Origin: an uncultured Clostridia bacterium
Lineage (GTDB): Bacteria > Bacillota > Clostridia > Christensenellales > Borkfalkiaceae
Direction of reading: 5' to 3'
DNA length: 64,000 nt
Assembly (NCBI GenBank): GCA_944368925.1
Contig: CALVXG010000006.1
Span: 62,001 to 126,000, forward strand
Position numbers and translations under genes: made by a program. Below the pieces are notes generated by a model, which saw only the letters and a list, made by a program, of their open reading frames with translations, made no database searches and was not told the origin of the DNA. This document shows positions 8,688-17,240 of this stretch, one piece after another; position 1 is the stretch's first letter, and every line of letters begins with the position of its first letter.

Positions 8688-11226
8688 ATTTACCGATCTG
8701 ATCGGACAAATCGAGGCGCTGGAAGCGGGCCGTTCTGCGGCGGAAGCGCTTCCCGAAAAATGTTATTTCTTAGACCGTGACACCGTGCTGTGCTATCCGC
8801 GCAGCACGGGCGACAGCCGTTTCCCGTACGGTACGGGCGGCTATACTTTGTGGGCGCACTCTTCCGGATATCTTTCCGTCAACGAGAGCACTTTTTACGT
8901 GATCCAGCCTGCCGACGAGGGGAAGGAACCTTACCTTGCATTCTTCGGTGGTATCAAAAACGGGGATACGTATACCCCTGTTTCGGTCACGGGGACGGCG
9001 AGACAGCCCGTCGAGAAAGTGCAGCGCTATACCGTATTCACGCCCAAATGCGTGTACTACATAGCGCGCGCGGAAGGGGTGGATTTTTGCCTGCGCTGCT
9101 ACAACGGGTCGGACAAAGACAAGCAGACGGTATTTTCGCTGCTCGCTTTAAACCGTACGGACAGCGAAAAAGAGATCTATCTTTCGGCGTTTTTCAACTG
9201 TCTTTTGATGTATTCTCCCTATGAGAGCAACGAGACGAAGTGGTTCAAATCCTGTAAAGTAAAGGGCGACAGGTACGTCTTTCACAGCGTGGTCGATCTC
9301 GACCGCCGCACGCACGTGGACAACAGCGCCGTGCTGCAGGTGATCGGGAGCGAGAAGGCGTGCGCGCGCTTTGCGACGACTTCGCGCGCGGACTGCGCGG
9401 GCGGCGTGTCCGAGAGCTTGAACTGTGCGGCGCCTCTGTTTACGGGCAAATATGCCGAATGCCGTCCCGCGTGCAAGTTTACGGATACGGCGGCGGCGGG
9501 CAATATGCTGCATTTCAGGGTGGGGGCGGGCGAAACCGTCCGCGCCGATTATGTGCTCAAAGTATTTGCGGGTTCGACGCCCGACGAGATAGCGGACGCG
9601 CCCCTTCCCGCTTCGTTTGCGCAGATCGACGAGGCGATCGCGGAAGATTCCCGCCGTGCAAAAGAGGAGTATGAGCAGCCCGGAATGGTCAATATGCGCT
9701 TTGACGGCGCGCTCGACGGCGCGGCGGCGGGCGGACTTTTGTCCGATTTTCTGCACAACGTACAGCGGCAGGTGTGGTATTGCGCGCTGGCGAAGAATTC
9801 GGGCGTATCCCTGCTCGGGATCCGCGACGTGTTCCAGCAGCTCGAAGCGTGCCTGATCTGGGCTCCGCAGTCCTGCCGCGCGAAGATCATCGAAGCGCTG
9901 TCGTTTACGAACGTGGACGGCCGCCTGCCCAGGCAGTATTCGCTGCCCCCGCGCGAGGGTGCGGTTCCGCAGATGGATCTGCGCGCCTTTATCGACCAGG
10001 GCGTCTGGGTCATCAACACGGTGTACCAATATTTGTGCTATACCGAAGATTATTCCATACTCGATGAAGTATGTTCCTATCTTGATTTTACGGACGGCAC
10101 CGTCAAACTTACAAACGAAAAGGGGACTGTCCTCGATCATTTGCTTCGCATTACGAAATATCTGACCGATCATATCGATTACGAAAAGACGCATTGTCTG
10201 CGGATCATGTACGGCGACTGGAACGACGCGCTGGACGGACTGGGCACGACCGCCGATCCGGGCAAGGAATACGGTACGGGCGTTTCGGTCATGGCGACGC
10301 TGCAGCTGTACGCAAACCTGCACGAGATGAGCGAGATCCTGGCGCATACGGGCGGGCATGACGATACGATCGCGTTCTACGCGAAGACGCGCGATCTGCT
10401 CCGTGCGGGGCTGGAAAAGTATGCGATCGTGCAAAAGGGCAAGGAACGGCGCATTCTGCACGGCTGGGGCGACAAATACAGTTACCAGGTCGGCGGGTTC
10501 TGCGACGTGGACGGAAAGGCGCGCGACGGGCTGGTCGTCAACGCATATTGGATCATTTCGGGCGCGATCGAGTGGGATCGCACGCTCAAAGAGGATATTC
10601 TGGCGGGGTATCGCAGGCTGGACAGCAAGTACGGTTTGAAGACGTTCGAACCCTTCTTTGACAAGGGCGTCAAGGGAGTGGGACGCATCGTGAACCTGCC
10701 CAAGGGCACGGCGGAAAACGCGGCGACGTACATACATGCCACGATGTTCGGGATCTGGTCGCTGTTCATGGTCAACGAGAGCCGTGCGGCGTTCGGGCAG
10801 ATCGCGAAGGTCTTGCCGATCACGCACAAGAAGCTTTCGACGACGCCGTTCGTCATGTCCAATTCCTACGTTTACAACGAGGAATTCGGCATGGACGGGG
10901 AGTCGATGTCCGACTGGTTCACGGGCAGCGCAAACGTGCTGATCAAGACGTTCGTGCGGTTCGTGTTCGGGCTTCAGCCTTCGCTTTCCGATCTGACGGT
11001 GCAGCCTGCAAGCTATATTCCGTATGAGAAGTGCAGGATAGAGGTGAACATAAAGGGATGCGTCGTGACCCTCGAATACCGCAAGGAAGGCAGAGGCCGC
11101 CGCACGTTCTTAGTGGACGGAAAAGAGATAAGCGCCGTTGACGACGGATTCCATGCGGAAAAGATCGTATTGCCCGAAAGTGCCGTCAAGGGTCATAAAA
11201 AATTGTTGATTTCTGTAATAGACTGA
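8674..11226 (+). CDS. GH94-like glycoside phosphorylase
   Basis: An 850-residue cytoplasmic protein with the GH94 layout: an N-terminal beta-sandwich, then an (alpha/alpha)6 barrel and a short C-terminal beta domain. The D515-W-N-D518 motif, which carries the general acid in GH94, is preceded by LRIMYG. No signal peptide is present. The family splits cellobiose, laminaribiose, cellodextrins or related beta-glucosides with phosphate to give alpha-glucose 1-phosphate. Overlap with the mutase gene and GH16 upstream make a beta-1,3- or mixed-linkage oligosaccharide phosphorylase the best guess; exact specificity cannot be read from sequence. The 3' end contains the -35 box of the following regulator. 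Confidence 0.85.
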   Translation: MLYNEFTDLIGQIEALEAGRSAAEALPEKCYFLDRDTVLCYPRSTGDSRFPYGTGGYTLWAHSSGYLSVNESTFYVIQPADEGKEPYLAFFGGIKNGDTYTPVSVTGTARQPVEKVQRYTVFTPKCVYYIARAEGVDFCLRCYNGSDKDKQTVFSLLALNRTDSEKEIYLSAFFNCLLMYSPYESNETKWFKSCKVKGDRYVFHSVVDLDRRTHVDNSAVLQVIGSEKACARFATTSRADCAGGVSESLNCAAPLFTGKYAECRPACKFTDTAAAGNMLHFRVGAGETVRADYVLKVFAGSTPDEIADAPLPASFAQIDEAIAEDSRRAKEEYEQPGMVNMRFDGALDGAAAGGLLSDFLHNVQRQVWYCALAKNSGVSLLGIRDVFQQLEACLIWAPQSCRAKIIEALSFTNVDGRLPRQYSLPPREGAVPQMDLRAFIDQGVWVINTVYQYLCYTEDYSILDEVCSYLDFTDGTVKLTNEKGTVLDHLLRITKYLTDHIDYEKTHCLRIMYGDWNDALDGLGTTADPGKEYGTGVSVMATLQLYANLHEMSEILAHTGGHDDTIAFYAKTRDLLRAGLEKYAIVQKGKERRILHGWGDKYSYQVGGFCDVDGKARDGLVVNAYWIISGAIEWDRTLKEDILAGYRRLDSKYGLKTFEPFFDKGVKGVGRIVNLPKGTAENAATYIHATMFGIWSLFMVNESRAAFGQIAKVLPITHKKLSTTPFVMSNSYVYNEEFGMDGESMSDWFTGSANVLIKTFVRFVFGLQPSLSDLTVQPASYIPYEKCRIEVNIKGCVVTLEYRKEGRGRRTFLVDGKEISAVDDGFHAEKIVLPESAVKGHKKLLISVID

Positions 11227-11234
11227 CTTATAAT
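11206..11234 (+). promoter_or_regulatory. Sigma-A promoter for the ROK-PIG-L-SIS unit
   Basis: TTGATT (11206-11211), 17 bases, TATAAT (11229-11234). The -35 box lies inside the last codons of the GH94 gene. Transcription would begin near 11241, which argues against the ATG at 11250 and for the ATG at 11289 as regulator start. Confidence 0.8.
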
Positions 11235-11288
11235 ATATGTGTATTCATAGTGAAGCAATACAAGGGCATGAGAGAGAGGTGTGTATAC

Positions 11289-12494
11289 ATGTTCAATAAA
11301 GGGCAAAACCAGACGGTGGTGCGCGACAATAACATGAAGCTGATATTGTTTTCGCTTCTGGAAAACAATATGTCGTGTTCCGATCTGGCGGATAAATTGC
11401 TTTTGAGCAAGCCGGCCATGACCAAAATCACATCGGAGATGATCGATCTCGATCTTATCGTATCGGGAGGAACGCAGGATCGTCGTCCCGCGATCGGGTT
11501 GGGCAGGAAGAAGTCGTATCTGTCCATCAACGAAAACGTAGGCGTGGTGGCGGCGATCGACTTTTCGACCGTCAACATCAGCGTGGGGCTCTACAATCTG
11601 AACGGGAAAGAGATCGCCGTGCGCGAGCTTGCGGATGCCGAATTTATCACCAAAGAGGTTCTTGCGCGGGTCGCGGAGCTTTTGAGCGGATTGATGGAGC
11701 AATGTGCGGACGGGCGCGAGCTCTTGTGTCTTTGTATCGGTGCGTCGGGTAAGATCGACAAAGAGACGGGAAACATCGTGGAATCGATCAAATTCCGCGA
11801 CTGTCTGGACGTCAACGTCAAGGAATTTTTCGGGAAGCGTTTTTCCACCGAGGTGCTGGTGAAAAACGACATGGATCTCGCGCTTTTGGCGGAAACCAAA
11901 TACGGCGCTCTTTGCGACGGCGTGCGGGATGCGCTCCTTTTGTACATCGATTCCGGTCTCGGCGGCGCGGTGCTGTCGGACGGACAGATCATTTCGGGAC
12001 ACCACGGTTTTGCGGGGGAGTTCGGCCTGATCGTCACCGTCGACGACGACGGCTCCGAACAGCCGTACGACTGCATCGTGTCCGTCAACGCGATCAAGGA
12101 CAAATTGCGCAAATACCAGAAAGAGAGCGGCGTTCAATTGTTGGCGGAGGGATTTCGGTTCCGCGACGTGGCGGCGAAATTCAAAGAAGGGAATCCCGCC
12201 GTGCGCAGGATCGTGTTCCGCTCGGCGGATTTTGTCGCAAGGCTGATTGCGGGGATGGCAAACATGCTCGATTCGGGGCGCATTTTGATTTCGGGGCGCG
12301 TGCGCGCGTTTGGGGACGAATACCTGCGGCGCATCAATGAAAATCCGCTGCTTGGCAGACGGAAAAACGAAGTGGTCTATTCCGGTATGGAAAAACCCGT
12401 TCTGCGCGGGGCTGTGTTCCATGCCATCGAGGCGTCGTTCGATATTCTCATCACCCGTCGCCGCGTGGACCAGGGTCTGCGCCGCGAGGTTTAA
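11289..12494 (+). CDS. ROK-family transcriptional regulator (NagC/XylR-like)
   Basis: A 401-residue regulator: an N-terminal winged helix (about residues 10-70, with a LLLSKPAMTKITSEM recognition region) followed by a ROK sugar-kinase-like domain. ATG 11289 has AGAGAGG nine bases upstream; ATGs at 11250 and 11268 are too near the predicted transcription start. The ROK zinc motif (CxCGxxGCxE) is missing: the region after GHHGFAGEFG runs through a DDDGSEQ stretch, so it probably binds sugar without zinc. Members sense sugars or sugar phosphates (NagC senses GlcNAc-6-P) and usually repress. It heads an operon with a PIG-L deacetylase and a SIS protein, which suggests an amino-sugar signal. Confidence 0.9.
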   Translation: MFNKGQNQTVVRDNNMKLILFSLLENNMSCSDLADKLLLSKPAMTKITSEMIDLDLIVSGGTQDRRPAIGLGRKKSYLSINENVGVVAAIDFSTVNISVGLYNLNGKEIAVRELADAEFITKEVLARVAELLSGLMEQCADGRELLCLCIGASGKIDKETGNIVESIKFRDCLDVNVKEFFGKRFSTEVLVKNDMDLALLAETKYGALCDGVRDALLLYIDSGLGGAVLSDGQIISGHHGFAGEFGLIVTVDDDGSEQPYDCIVSVNAIKDKLRKYQKESGVQLLAEGFRFRDVAAKFKEGNPAVRRIVFRSADFVARLIAGMANMLDSGRILISGRVRAFGDEYLRRINENPLLGRRKNEVVYSGMEKPVLRGAVFHAIEASFDILITRRRVDQGLRREV

Positions 12495-12512
12495 AAGTTT
12501 GGAGGCAGGTTT

Positions 12513-13370
12513 ATGAAACAGGAGATAAAGAAAGTAATGTATGTGCCCGACGGCGAGTCGGAAGAGCAGGCGTTGGCGCGTACGACGCACCTTTGCATTT
12601 CCGCGCACCAGGACGACATTGAGTTTATGGCCTATTCGCCCATTGCGGAGTGCTTCGGCCGCAGCGACCGCTGGTTTGCGGGCGTGGTGGTAACGGACGG
12701 CGCGGGAAGCCCGCGCAACGGGCTGTATGCGGACTTTACCGACGAGGACATGAAAGAGATCCGCATCAAAGAGCAGAAAAAGGCGGCATGCGTGGGCGAA
12801 TACAGTTTTCAGATGCTGCTCGGGCATCCTTCCAAGCAAGTCAAGGATGCGGAAGATCTTTCCGTCACGGAAGAACTTGTCGGAATACTGCGCGCGGTGC
12901 GTCCGCGGTTTCTGTATACGCACAATCTTGCCGACAAGCACGATACGCACGTAGCCACGGCGCTTCGGGTCATTGCGGCGCTGCGCAAGCTCGCGCCGGA
13001 GGAGAGGCCCGAAAAAGTGTTCGGGTGCGAAGTTTGGCGCGATCTCGACTGGATGTGCGACGAGGAAAAAATATTTTTGGATTGCGGAGCGCATCCGAAT
13101 ATAGCGCGCTGTCTTTCGGGCGTGTTTGACAGCCAGATCGTGGGCGGCAAGCGTTACGAGCTGGCGGTAGAGGGGCGCAGGCTTGCCAATGCGACGTTTT
13201 CGGCAAGTCATGCCTGCGACACGTACAGCGCCCTCAGCTATGCGATGGACCTGACCCCGCTCATGGATGAGAAGACGGACATTGCGGCGTACGTGACGGG
13301 ATATATTGACCGTTTCCGTGCCGAAGTGGAGGGAAGGCTTTCCGCTTTTTCCCCGAAAGGCAGGGCATAA
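12513..13370 (+). CDS. PIG-L/LmbE-family deacetylase (copy 1)
   Basis: A 285-residue protein with the PIG-L zinc motif AHQDD near residue 33 and the matching late motif HNLADKHDTH near residue 136, which supplies a further zinc-site His. Family members remove N-acetyl groups from GlcNAc-containing molecules. GGAGG precedes ATG 12513; the gap from the ROK gene is 18 bases. The next gene is a double-SIS protein, an order that recalls archaeal chitin breakdown, in which a PIG-L diacetylchitobiose deacetylase works with a SIS-type glucosamine-6-phosphate deaminase. A clearly homologous copy lies at 34464-35315. The actual substrate is not known. Confidence 0.9.
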   Translation: MKQEIKKVMYVPDGESEEQALARTTHLCISAHQDDIEFMAYSPIAECFGRSDRWFAGVVVTDGAGSPRNGLYADFTDEDMKEIRIKEQKKAACVGEYSFQMLLGHPSKQVKDAEDLSVTEELVGILRAVRPRFLYTHNLADKHDTHVATALRVIAALRKLAPEERPEKVFGCEVWRDLDWMCDEEKIFLDCGAHPNIARCLSGVFDSQIVGGKRYELAVEGRRLANATFSASHACDTYSALSYAMDLTPLMDEKTDIAAYVTGYIDRFRAEVEGRLSAFSPKGRA

Positions 13371-13403
13371 AGGAAGAATAATTTTTACGGAAAGAAGGGA
13401 ATT

Positions 13404-14471
13404 ATGGATTTCAAAAATACGTTGATGTGGAAGGAACTGAACGAAGGCCCCGCCATTCTTCACGACATTGCCGTGAAGAATGCGCCCGTTCTCTCTGAAA
13501 TTGCCGCGGCGCTTAAAGGCAAGGAAATTTCCTGCGTCTTTACGGCGGCGCGCGGGACGAGCGATCATGCGATGCTCTGGTTCAAATATCTGACGGAAAG
13601 CACGGTAGGTCTGCCCGTGGCGAGTGCGGCGCCCAGCGCGGCGACTATCTACGGCGGAAAGATGCACCTGGAACACGCGCTGGTCGTCGGATGCTCGCAG
13701 AGCGGCAAAGCGGCGGACGTTTTGGAGATTGTCCGCAGCGGGAACGCGTGCGGGGCGGTCACGGTGGCGATCACTAACGACGAAAACAGCCCTCTTGCGA
13801 AAGAGGCAAAGTTTCATCTGTTCTGCTGCGCGGGCGAGGAAAAGAGTGTTGCCGCAACCAAGACGTTCACGGCGCAGCTCTATGTTGCGGCGCTTTTAGC
13901 TGCATGCCTGGGCGGGCCGAAAGGGGACGATGACTGGAGCGAACGGTTATGCAAACTCGTGCCTGCCGTCGATGCCGCAACGGACAACATTGCGGCGGCT
14001 TTCGGAAAGGCGGAGGAATGTTTCGTGCTTTCGCGCGGCCTGTCGGCGGCGATTGCGTTCGAGTGCGCGCTGAAATTACAGGAAACGTGTTATATCCGTG
14101 CGCGCGCCTACCACAGTTCGGATTTTTACCACGGGCCGATGGCGATGATCGGGCACGGAACGAAGGTGATTTTGTTTGCTTCCAAGCACAGCATCACGCC
14201 CGAGACGGACGGGGTTCACCGTGCCGATTACGTGCATTGCGCGCAGAAGATGACGGAGCTGGGTGCGGACTTGTACGTTATCACGGACGATGCGGAAGCG
14301 TTTGCGGGAATGCCCGTCAACATCACGGAAGTACCCGGCGGCAAAAACGAGGACGAGACGAGTTTTGTCTTTGCGCTTGCCGTGCAGATGCTCGCCTGCA
14401 AAGTCAGCTGCGGGCGCGGGCTTTCGCCCGATGCGCCCCGCGCATTGAAGAAAGTGACCGTCACGCGCTGA
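13404..14471 (+). CDS. Double-SIS sugar isomerase/deaminase (copy 1)
   Basis: A 355-residue protein of two SIS domains resembling the isomerase half of GlmS without the glutaminase part, as in NagB-II/GlmD-type glucosamine-6-phosphate deaminases. Visible motifs are TAARGTSDHA and GCSQSGKAADV in the first domain, AGEEKSVAATKTF between them, and ARAYHSSDFYHGPMA in the second, which lie around the sugar-phosphate site in the family. It probably deaminates or isomerises an amino-sugar phosphate in the cytoplasm. It is the last gene of the ROK operon and is followed by a strong terminator. A close copy lies at 35320-36387, again behind a PIG-L gene. Confidence 0.88.
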   Translation: MDFKNTLMWKELNEGPAILHDIAVKNAPVLSEIAAALKGKEISCVFTAARGTSDHAMLWFKYLTESTVGLPVASAAPSAATIYGGKMHLEHALVVGCSQSGKAADVLEIVRSGNACGAVTVAITNDENSPLAKEAKFHLFCCAGEEKSVAATKTFTAQLYVAALLAACLGGPKGDDDWSERLCKLVPAVDAATDNIAAAFGKAEECFVLSRGLSAAIAFECALKLQETCYIRARAYHSSDFYHGPMAMIGHGTKVILFASKHSITPETDGVHRADYVHCAQKMTELGADLYVITDDAEAFAGMPVNITEVPGGKNEDETSFVFALAVQMLACKVSCGRGLSPDAPRALKKVTVTR

Positions 14472-14484
14472 CGGATCGATACGG

Positions 14485-14526
14485 AAAAAACGTTTTCTTG
14501 TCAAACGGCAAGAAAACGTTTTTTTT
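14485..14526 (+). terminator. Rho-independent terminator after SIS copy 1
   Basis: A 16-bp perfect stem (14485-14500 with 14509-14524) with an eight-base loop, whose right arm runs into an uninterrupted T tract. It ends the ROK-PIG-L-SIS unit. Confidence 0.93.
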
Positions 14527-14670
14527 ATGGAAAACGCCGCTTTTGCGGCGAGGAGCGCACGAAGAAGCGAAAGAGTACAAAAGGGAGAGGTCGGTGCCGA
14601 ATACATTTATCGGAAAGCAAAAAATGTTAAAAAACAGAAAATAAAAAATAATTTTTATAAAGATATCAGA

Positions 14671-14699
14671 TTGAAAAATTCATAAAAATATTTTATAAT
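14671..14699 (+). promoter_or_regulatory. Sigma-A promoter for GH1 gene
   Basis: TTGAAA (14671-14676), 17 bases, TATAAT (14694-14699), within AT-rich DNA downstream of the terminator. The remainder of 14527-14670 shows only one small CGCCGC/GCGGCG hairpin near 14536 and no gene. Confidence 0.85.
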
Positions 14700-14743
14700 G
14701 GGGAAGACGTTGCCAAGCGGCAATGAACGAAGCGGAGGCAAAG

Positions 14744-16051
14744 ATGGATAAATTTATTTGGGGCGTAGCGACGGCGGCGGCGCAGGTGGAAGGCGGCTTT
14801 GACGAAGACGGAAGGGGCCTTAGCATCTGGGACGTATTCAGCCGTATTCCGGGTGCGATCCGGAACGGTGACAGGCCGGACGAAGCCTGCGACAGTTATC
14901 ACCGTTGGAAAGAGGACATTGCGCTGATGAAAGAGCTGGGCATAAACGGGTATCGTTATTCGGTGTCTTGGTCGCGCGTTCTGCCCGAGGGGAAGGGAAA
15001 GGTCAATCAAAAGGGATTGGATTATTACCGCCGCCTGACGGACGCATTGGAAGAAGCGGGGATCGCACCCAACATAACGCTGTACCATTGGGATCTGCCG
15101 TACGAACTGGAGCGGCTGGGCGGCTGGCTGAACCGTGACGTGGCGGACTGGTTTGCAGACTATGCGGAGATCATTTTTAAAAACATACCGAACGCGAAAC
15201 TTTTTGCGACGCACAACGAGCCGATCGCGACGTATGTCGGCTATGCGCTCAAGGGGTTTGCGCCGGGGTTCGGTCTGGAGAAATACGGACGCCAGGCGAA
15301 TCATAATCTGCTGCTCTCGCACGGGAAAGCGGTGGAGCGGTTCCGTGCAAGCGGGAACAAGGCGAAAATAGGGATCGTGGTGGATATCTGGAACCGTGTG
15401 CCTGCGGATCCCGCATCGGAGGCGGACGTTGCCTTGGCGCGGGAGCAGAACGGGCTTGCGCACGGGAGTTATCTTTCACCGATTTTCTGCGGGGAATACA
15501 ACCCGTATGTGGAAGAGATGATGCGGCGGCAGGGGATCCGTATCGAGCGGGAAGAGGGAGATCTTGCGAAGATCGGAGCGCCTCTGGATTTTTACGGACT
15601 GAATTGTTACAATCGTATTGTGGTCAGCGCGCGCCCGGACGTTGACGTACGCAAGGTGATCGCGCAGAACGGGGGCAACTTCCTGGACAACGGAAACGAG
15701 GTGTACCCCGATGCGATCTACGATGCGCTGAAAATCGCGCGGGACGAGTACAACGTACACATTCCCGTTTACATTACGGAGAACGGTGTCGGTTTTGAGA
15801 ACGAAAAGGAACAGGACGGAAAGATTTGCGACGAGCAGCGCATCGGATATCTGAAAGGCGCGTTTGCGTCTTTGGAGCGCGCCAAACGCGATGGGTTTGA
15901 CGTGCGCGGGTATTTCCTTTGGTCGCTGGTGGATAACTTCGAATGGAACGCGGGATACTCCATGAAATTCGGTATCTGCACGCGGGACAGACAGAAAAAG
16001 GCGAGCGCGGATTTTTATAAAAACTGGATCGCCGCGCATCGGAATTTCTGA
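14744..16051 (+). CDS. GH1 beta-glucosidase/6-phospho-beta-glucosidase family enzyme
   Basis: A 435-residue GH1 enzyme starting MDKFIWGVATAAAQVEGG; GGAGG lies five bases before ATG 14744, better than ATG 14723 seven codons upstream. The acid/base is E159 in THNEP and the nucleophile E346 in YITENG; YHWDLP and SVSWSR are also present. No signal peptide, so it works inside on imported beta-glucosides. I see no evidence that decides between a plain and a 6-phospho substrate; the ABC import route favours unphosphorylated sugars. It has its own promoter and terminator and completes the beta-glucan locus. Confidence 0.93.
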   Translation: MDKFIWGVATAAAQVEGGFDEDGRGLSIWDVFSRIPGAIRNGDRPDEACDSYHRWKEDIALMKELGINGYRYSVSWSRVLPEGKGKVNQKGLDYYRRLTDALEEAGIAPNITLYHWDLPYELERLGGWLNRDVADWFADYAEIIFKNIPNAKLFATHNEPIATYVGYALKGFAPGFGLEKYGRQANHNLLLSHGKAVERFRASGNKAKIGIVVDIWNRVPADPASEADVALAREQNGLAHGSYLSPIFCGEYNPYVEEMMRRQGIRIEREEGDLAKIGAPLDFYGLNCYNRIVVSARPDVDVRKVIAQNGGNFLDNGNEVYPDAIYDALKIARDEYNVHIPVYITENGVGFENEKEQDGKICDEQRIGYLKGAFASLERAKRDGFDVRGYFLWSLVDNFEWNAGYSMKFGICTRDRQKKASADFYKNWIAAHRNF

Positions 16052-16083
16052 TACGTCAATTTAAAATTACCGTAAAACGAGAG

Positions 16084-16122
16084 CCCGCCGGCGCAGTGAT
16101 CTGCGCCGGCGGGTAAATTTTT
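16084..16122 (+). terminator. Terminator after GH1 gene
   Basis: A 13-bp perfect stem (16084-16096 with 16101-16113), TGAT loop, then TAAATTTTT. It also lies 30 bases beyond the end of the opposing HxlR gene. Confidence 0.9.
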
Positions 16123-16151
16123 ATTGGAATGATAGAAAATGCAGGGGGAGG

Positions 16152-16490
16152 TTATCTGTTTTTATCGCCCCATTCGCACATGCCATCGAGGATGGGCATG
16201 AGCGATTTACCGCGTTCGGAGAGGCTGTATTCCACTTTCGGGGGGATCTGCGGGTATTCTTTGCGGACGATAAGGCGGTCGGCTTCCAATTCTTTCAAAG
16301 AGCTGGAAAGAGTTTTATAGGAAATACCTTTGATATAGCGCTGCAATTCGTTGTAGCGTACGACGCCGAATTCCATCAGTGTGTACAAAATGGTCATTTT
16401 GTATTTTCCGCTGATCAGAGAAAGGGTATAACTGAAGCCCGTATCCGAAAGTTTTTCGCTCGCGATGCACCGCTGTGTATTTTTCTCCAT
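16152..16490 (-). CDS. HxlR-family transcriptional regulator
   Basis: A 112-residue single-domain winged-helix protein with the HxlR pattern: an N-terminal Cys (residue 8), GKYKMTILYTLMEFGVVRYNELQRYIKGISYKTLSSSLKELE, then a wing ending PPKVEYSLSERGKSL. HxlR proteins often sense reactive aldehydes, quinones or oxidants through a Cys and control divergent detoxification genes. It is divergent from a three-gene flavoprotein operon, with dyad symmetry in the 115-base gap, so that operon is its likely target. Confidence 0.93.
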   Translation of the reverse strand: MEKNTQRCIASEKLSDTGFSYTLSLISGKYKMTILYTLMEFGVVRYNELQRYIKGISYKTLSSSLKELEADRLIVRKEYPQIPPKVEYSLSERGKSLMPILDGMCEWGDKNR

Positions 16491-16508
16491 GTTTACCTCA
16501 TTTACACT

Positions 16509-16572
16509 ATACTTTTGGTTAGTATCACACTTTAATGTGCGTACTTGACAAAATGATTATATCGTATATAAT
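16509..16572 (+). promoter_or_regulatory. Flavoprotein operon promoter with candidate HxlR sites
   Basis: TTGACA (16545-16550), 16 bases, TATAAT (16567-16572) drives the flavoprotein operon. Just upstream are two dyads: ATACT-N7-AGTAT (16509-16525) and CACA-N6-TGTG (16526-16539). Either could be the operator of the divergent HxlR regulator; the operator role is inferred from position only. Confidence 0.75.
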
Positions 16573-16605
16573 AAAATTTGTCAAGATTTGGCAGGAGGTG
16601 TTTTT

Positions 16606-17226
16606 GTGAAAGTATTGTTGATAAACGGCAGTCCGAACGAGAAGGGGTGCACGTATACGGCGCTGACGGAAGCGGGTGTGACGTTAAACAAGCGCGGCAT
16701 AGACACGGAACTTTTCTGGATCGGGAAAAAGCCGATCGCGGGGTGTATCGATTGTAAAAAGTGTTTTGGAAGGGGCGAATGCGTCTTTGATGACAAAGTC
16801 AACGAACTGGCGCGCAAGTTGAGCGAATACGACGGGATGATCGTAGGCTCGCCCGTGTATTATGCGGGGCCTTCGGGGCAGCTGACGGCGTTTCTTGACC
16901 GATTGTTTTATTTTAACGAGGCGAAGATGGCAGGGAAGCTCGCGGCGGCGGTCGTATCGTGCAGGCGCGGCGGAGCGAGTGCGGCGTTTGACAGGCTGAA
17001 TAAGTATTTTTTGATTTCCAACATGCACGTGGTGGGATCGCAGTACTGGAACCAGGTACACGGGTTTACGCCCGAAGACGTCCGAAAGGACGGGGAAGGA
17101 TTGCAGACCATGCGCACGTTAGGCGAGAATATGGCGTGGCTTTTGAAGTGTATCGAAGCGGGAAAAAAGGCGGGCGTAGCGTTTCCTGTCTATGAAGAGC
17201 GGATACGCACGCATTTTATAAATTGA
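16606..17226 (+). CDS. Flavodoxin-like NAD(P)H oxidoreductase with Isf-type cysteines (1)
   Basis: A 206-residue flavodoxin-fold protein with the phosphate-binding loop NGSPNEKGCTY at the N-terminus. I use GTG 16606 because AGGAGG sits seven bases before it. C47-x2-C50-x2-C53-x5-C59 fits the CX2CX2CX4-7C spacing of archaeal iron-sulfur flavoproteins, so an FMN plus a [4Fe-4S] cluster is possible; related FMN reductases carry such cysteines without proof of a cluster. GSPVYYAGPSGQLTAFLDR is the usual second flavin contact. It is the first gene of an operon under a near-consensus promoter, divergent from HxlR. Confidence 0.88.
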   Translation: MKVLLINGSPNEKGCTYTALTEAGVTLNKRGIDTELFWIGKKPIAGCIDCKKCFGRGECVFDDKVNELARKLSEYDGMIVGSPVYYAGPSGQLTAFLDRLFYFNEAKMAGKLAAAVVSCRRGGASAAFDRLNKYFLISNMHVVGSQYWNQVHGFTPEDVRKDGEGLQTMRTLGENMAWLLKCIEAGKKAGVAFPVYEERIRTHFIN

Positions 17227-17240
17227 CGGAGGAATAGTTT

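Noticed and set aside
11193-13817. An 874-codon open frame on the minus strand under the ROK, PIG-L and SIS genes
   Set aside because: It spans three well-supported plus-strand genes and a promoter, is His/Arg-rich and has no recognisable domain.
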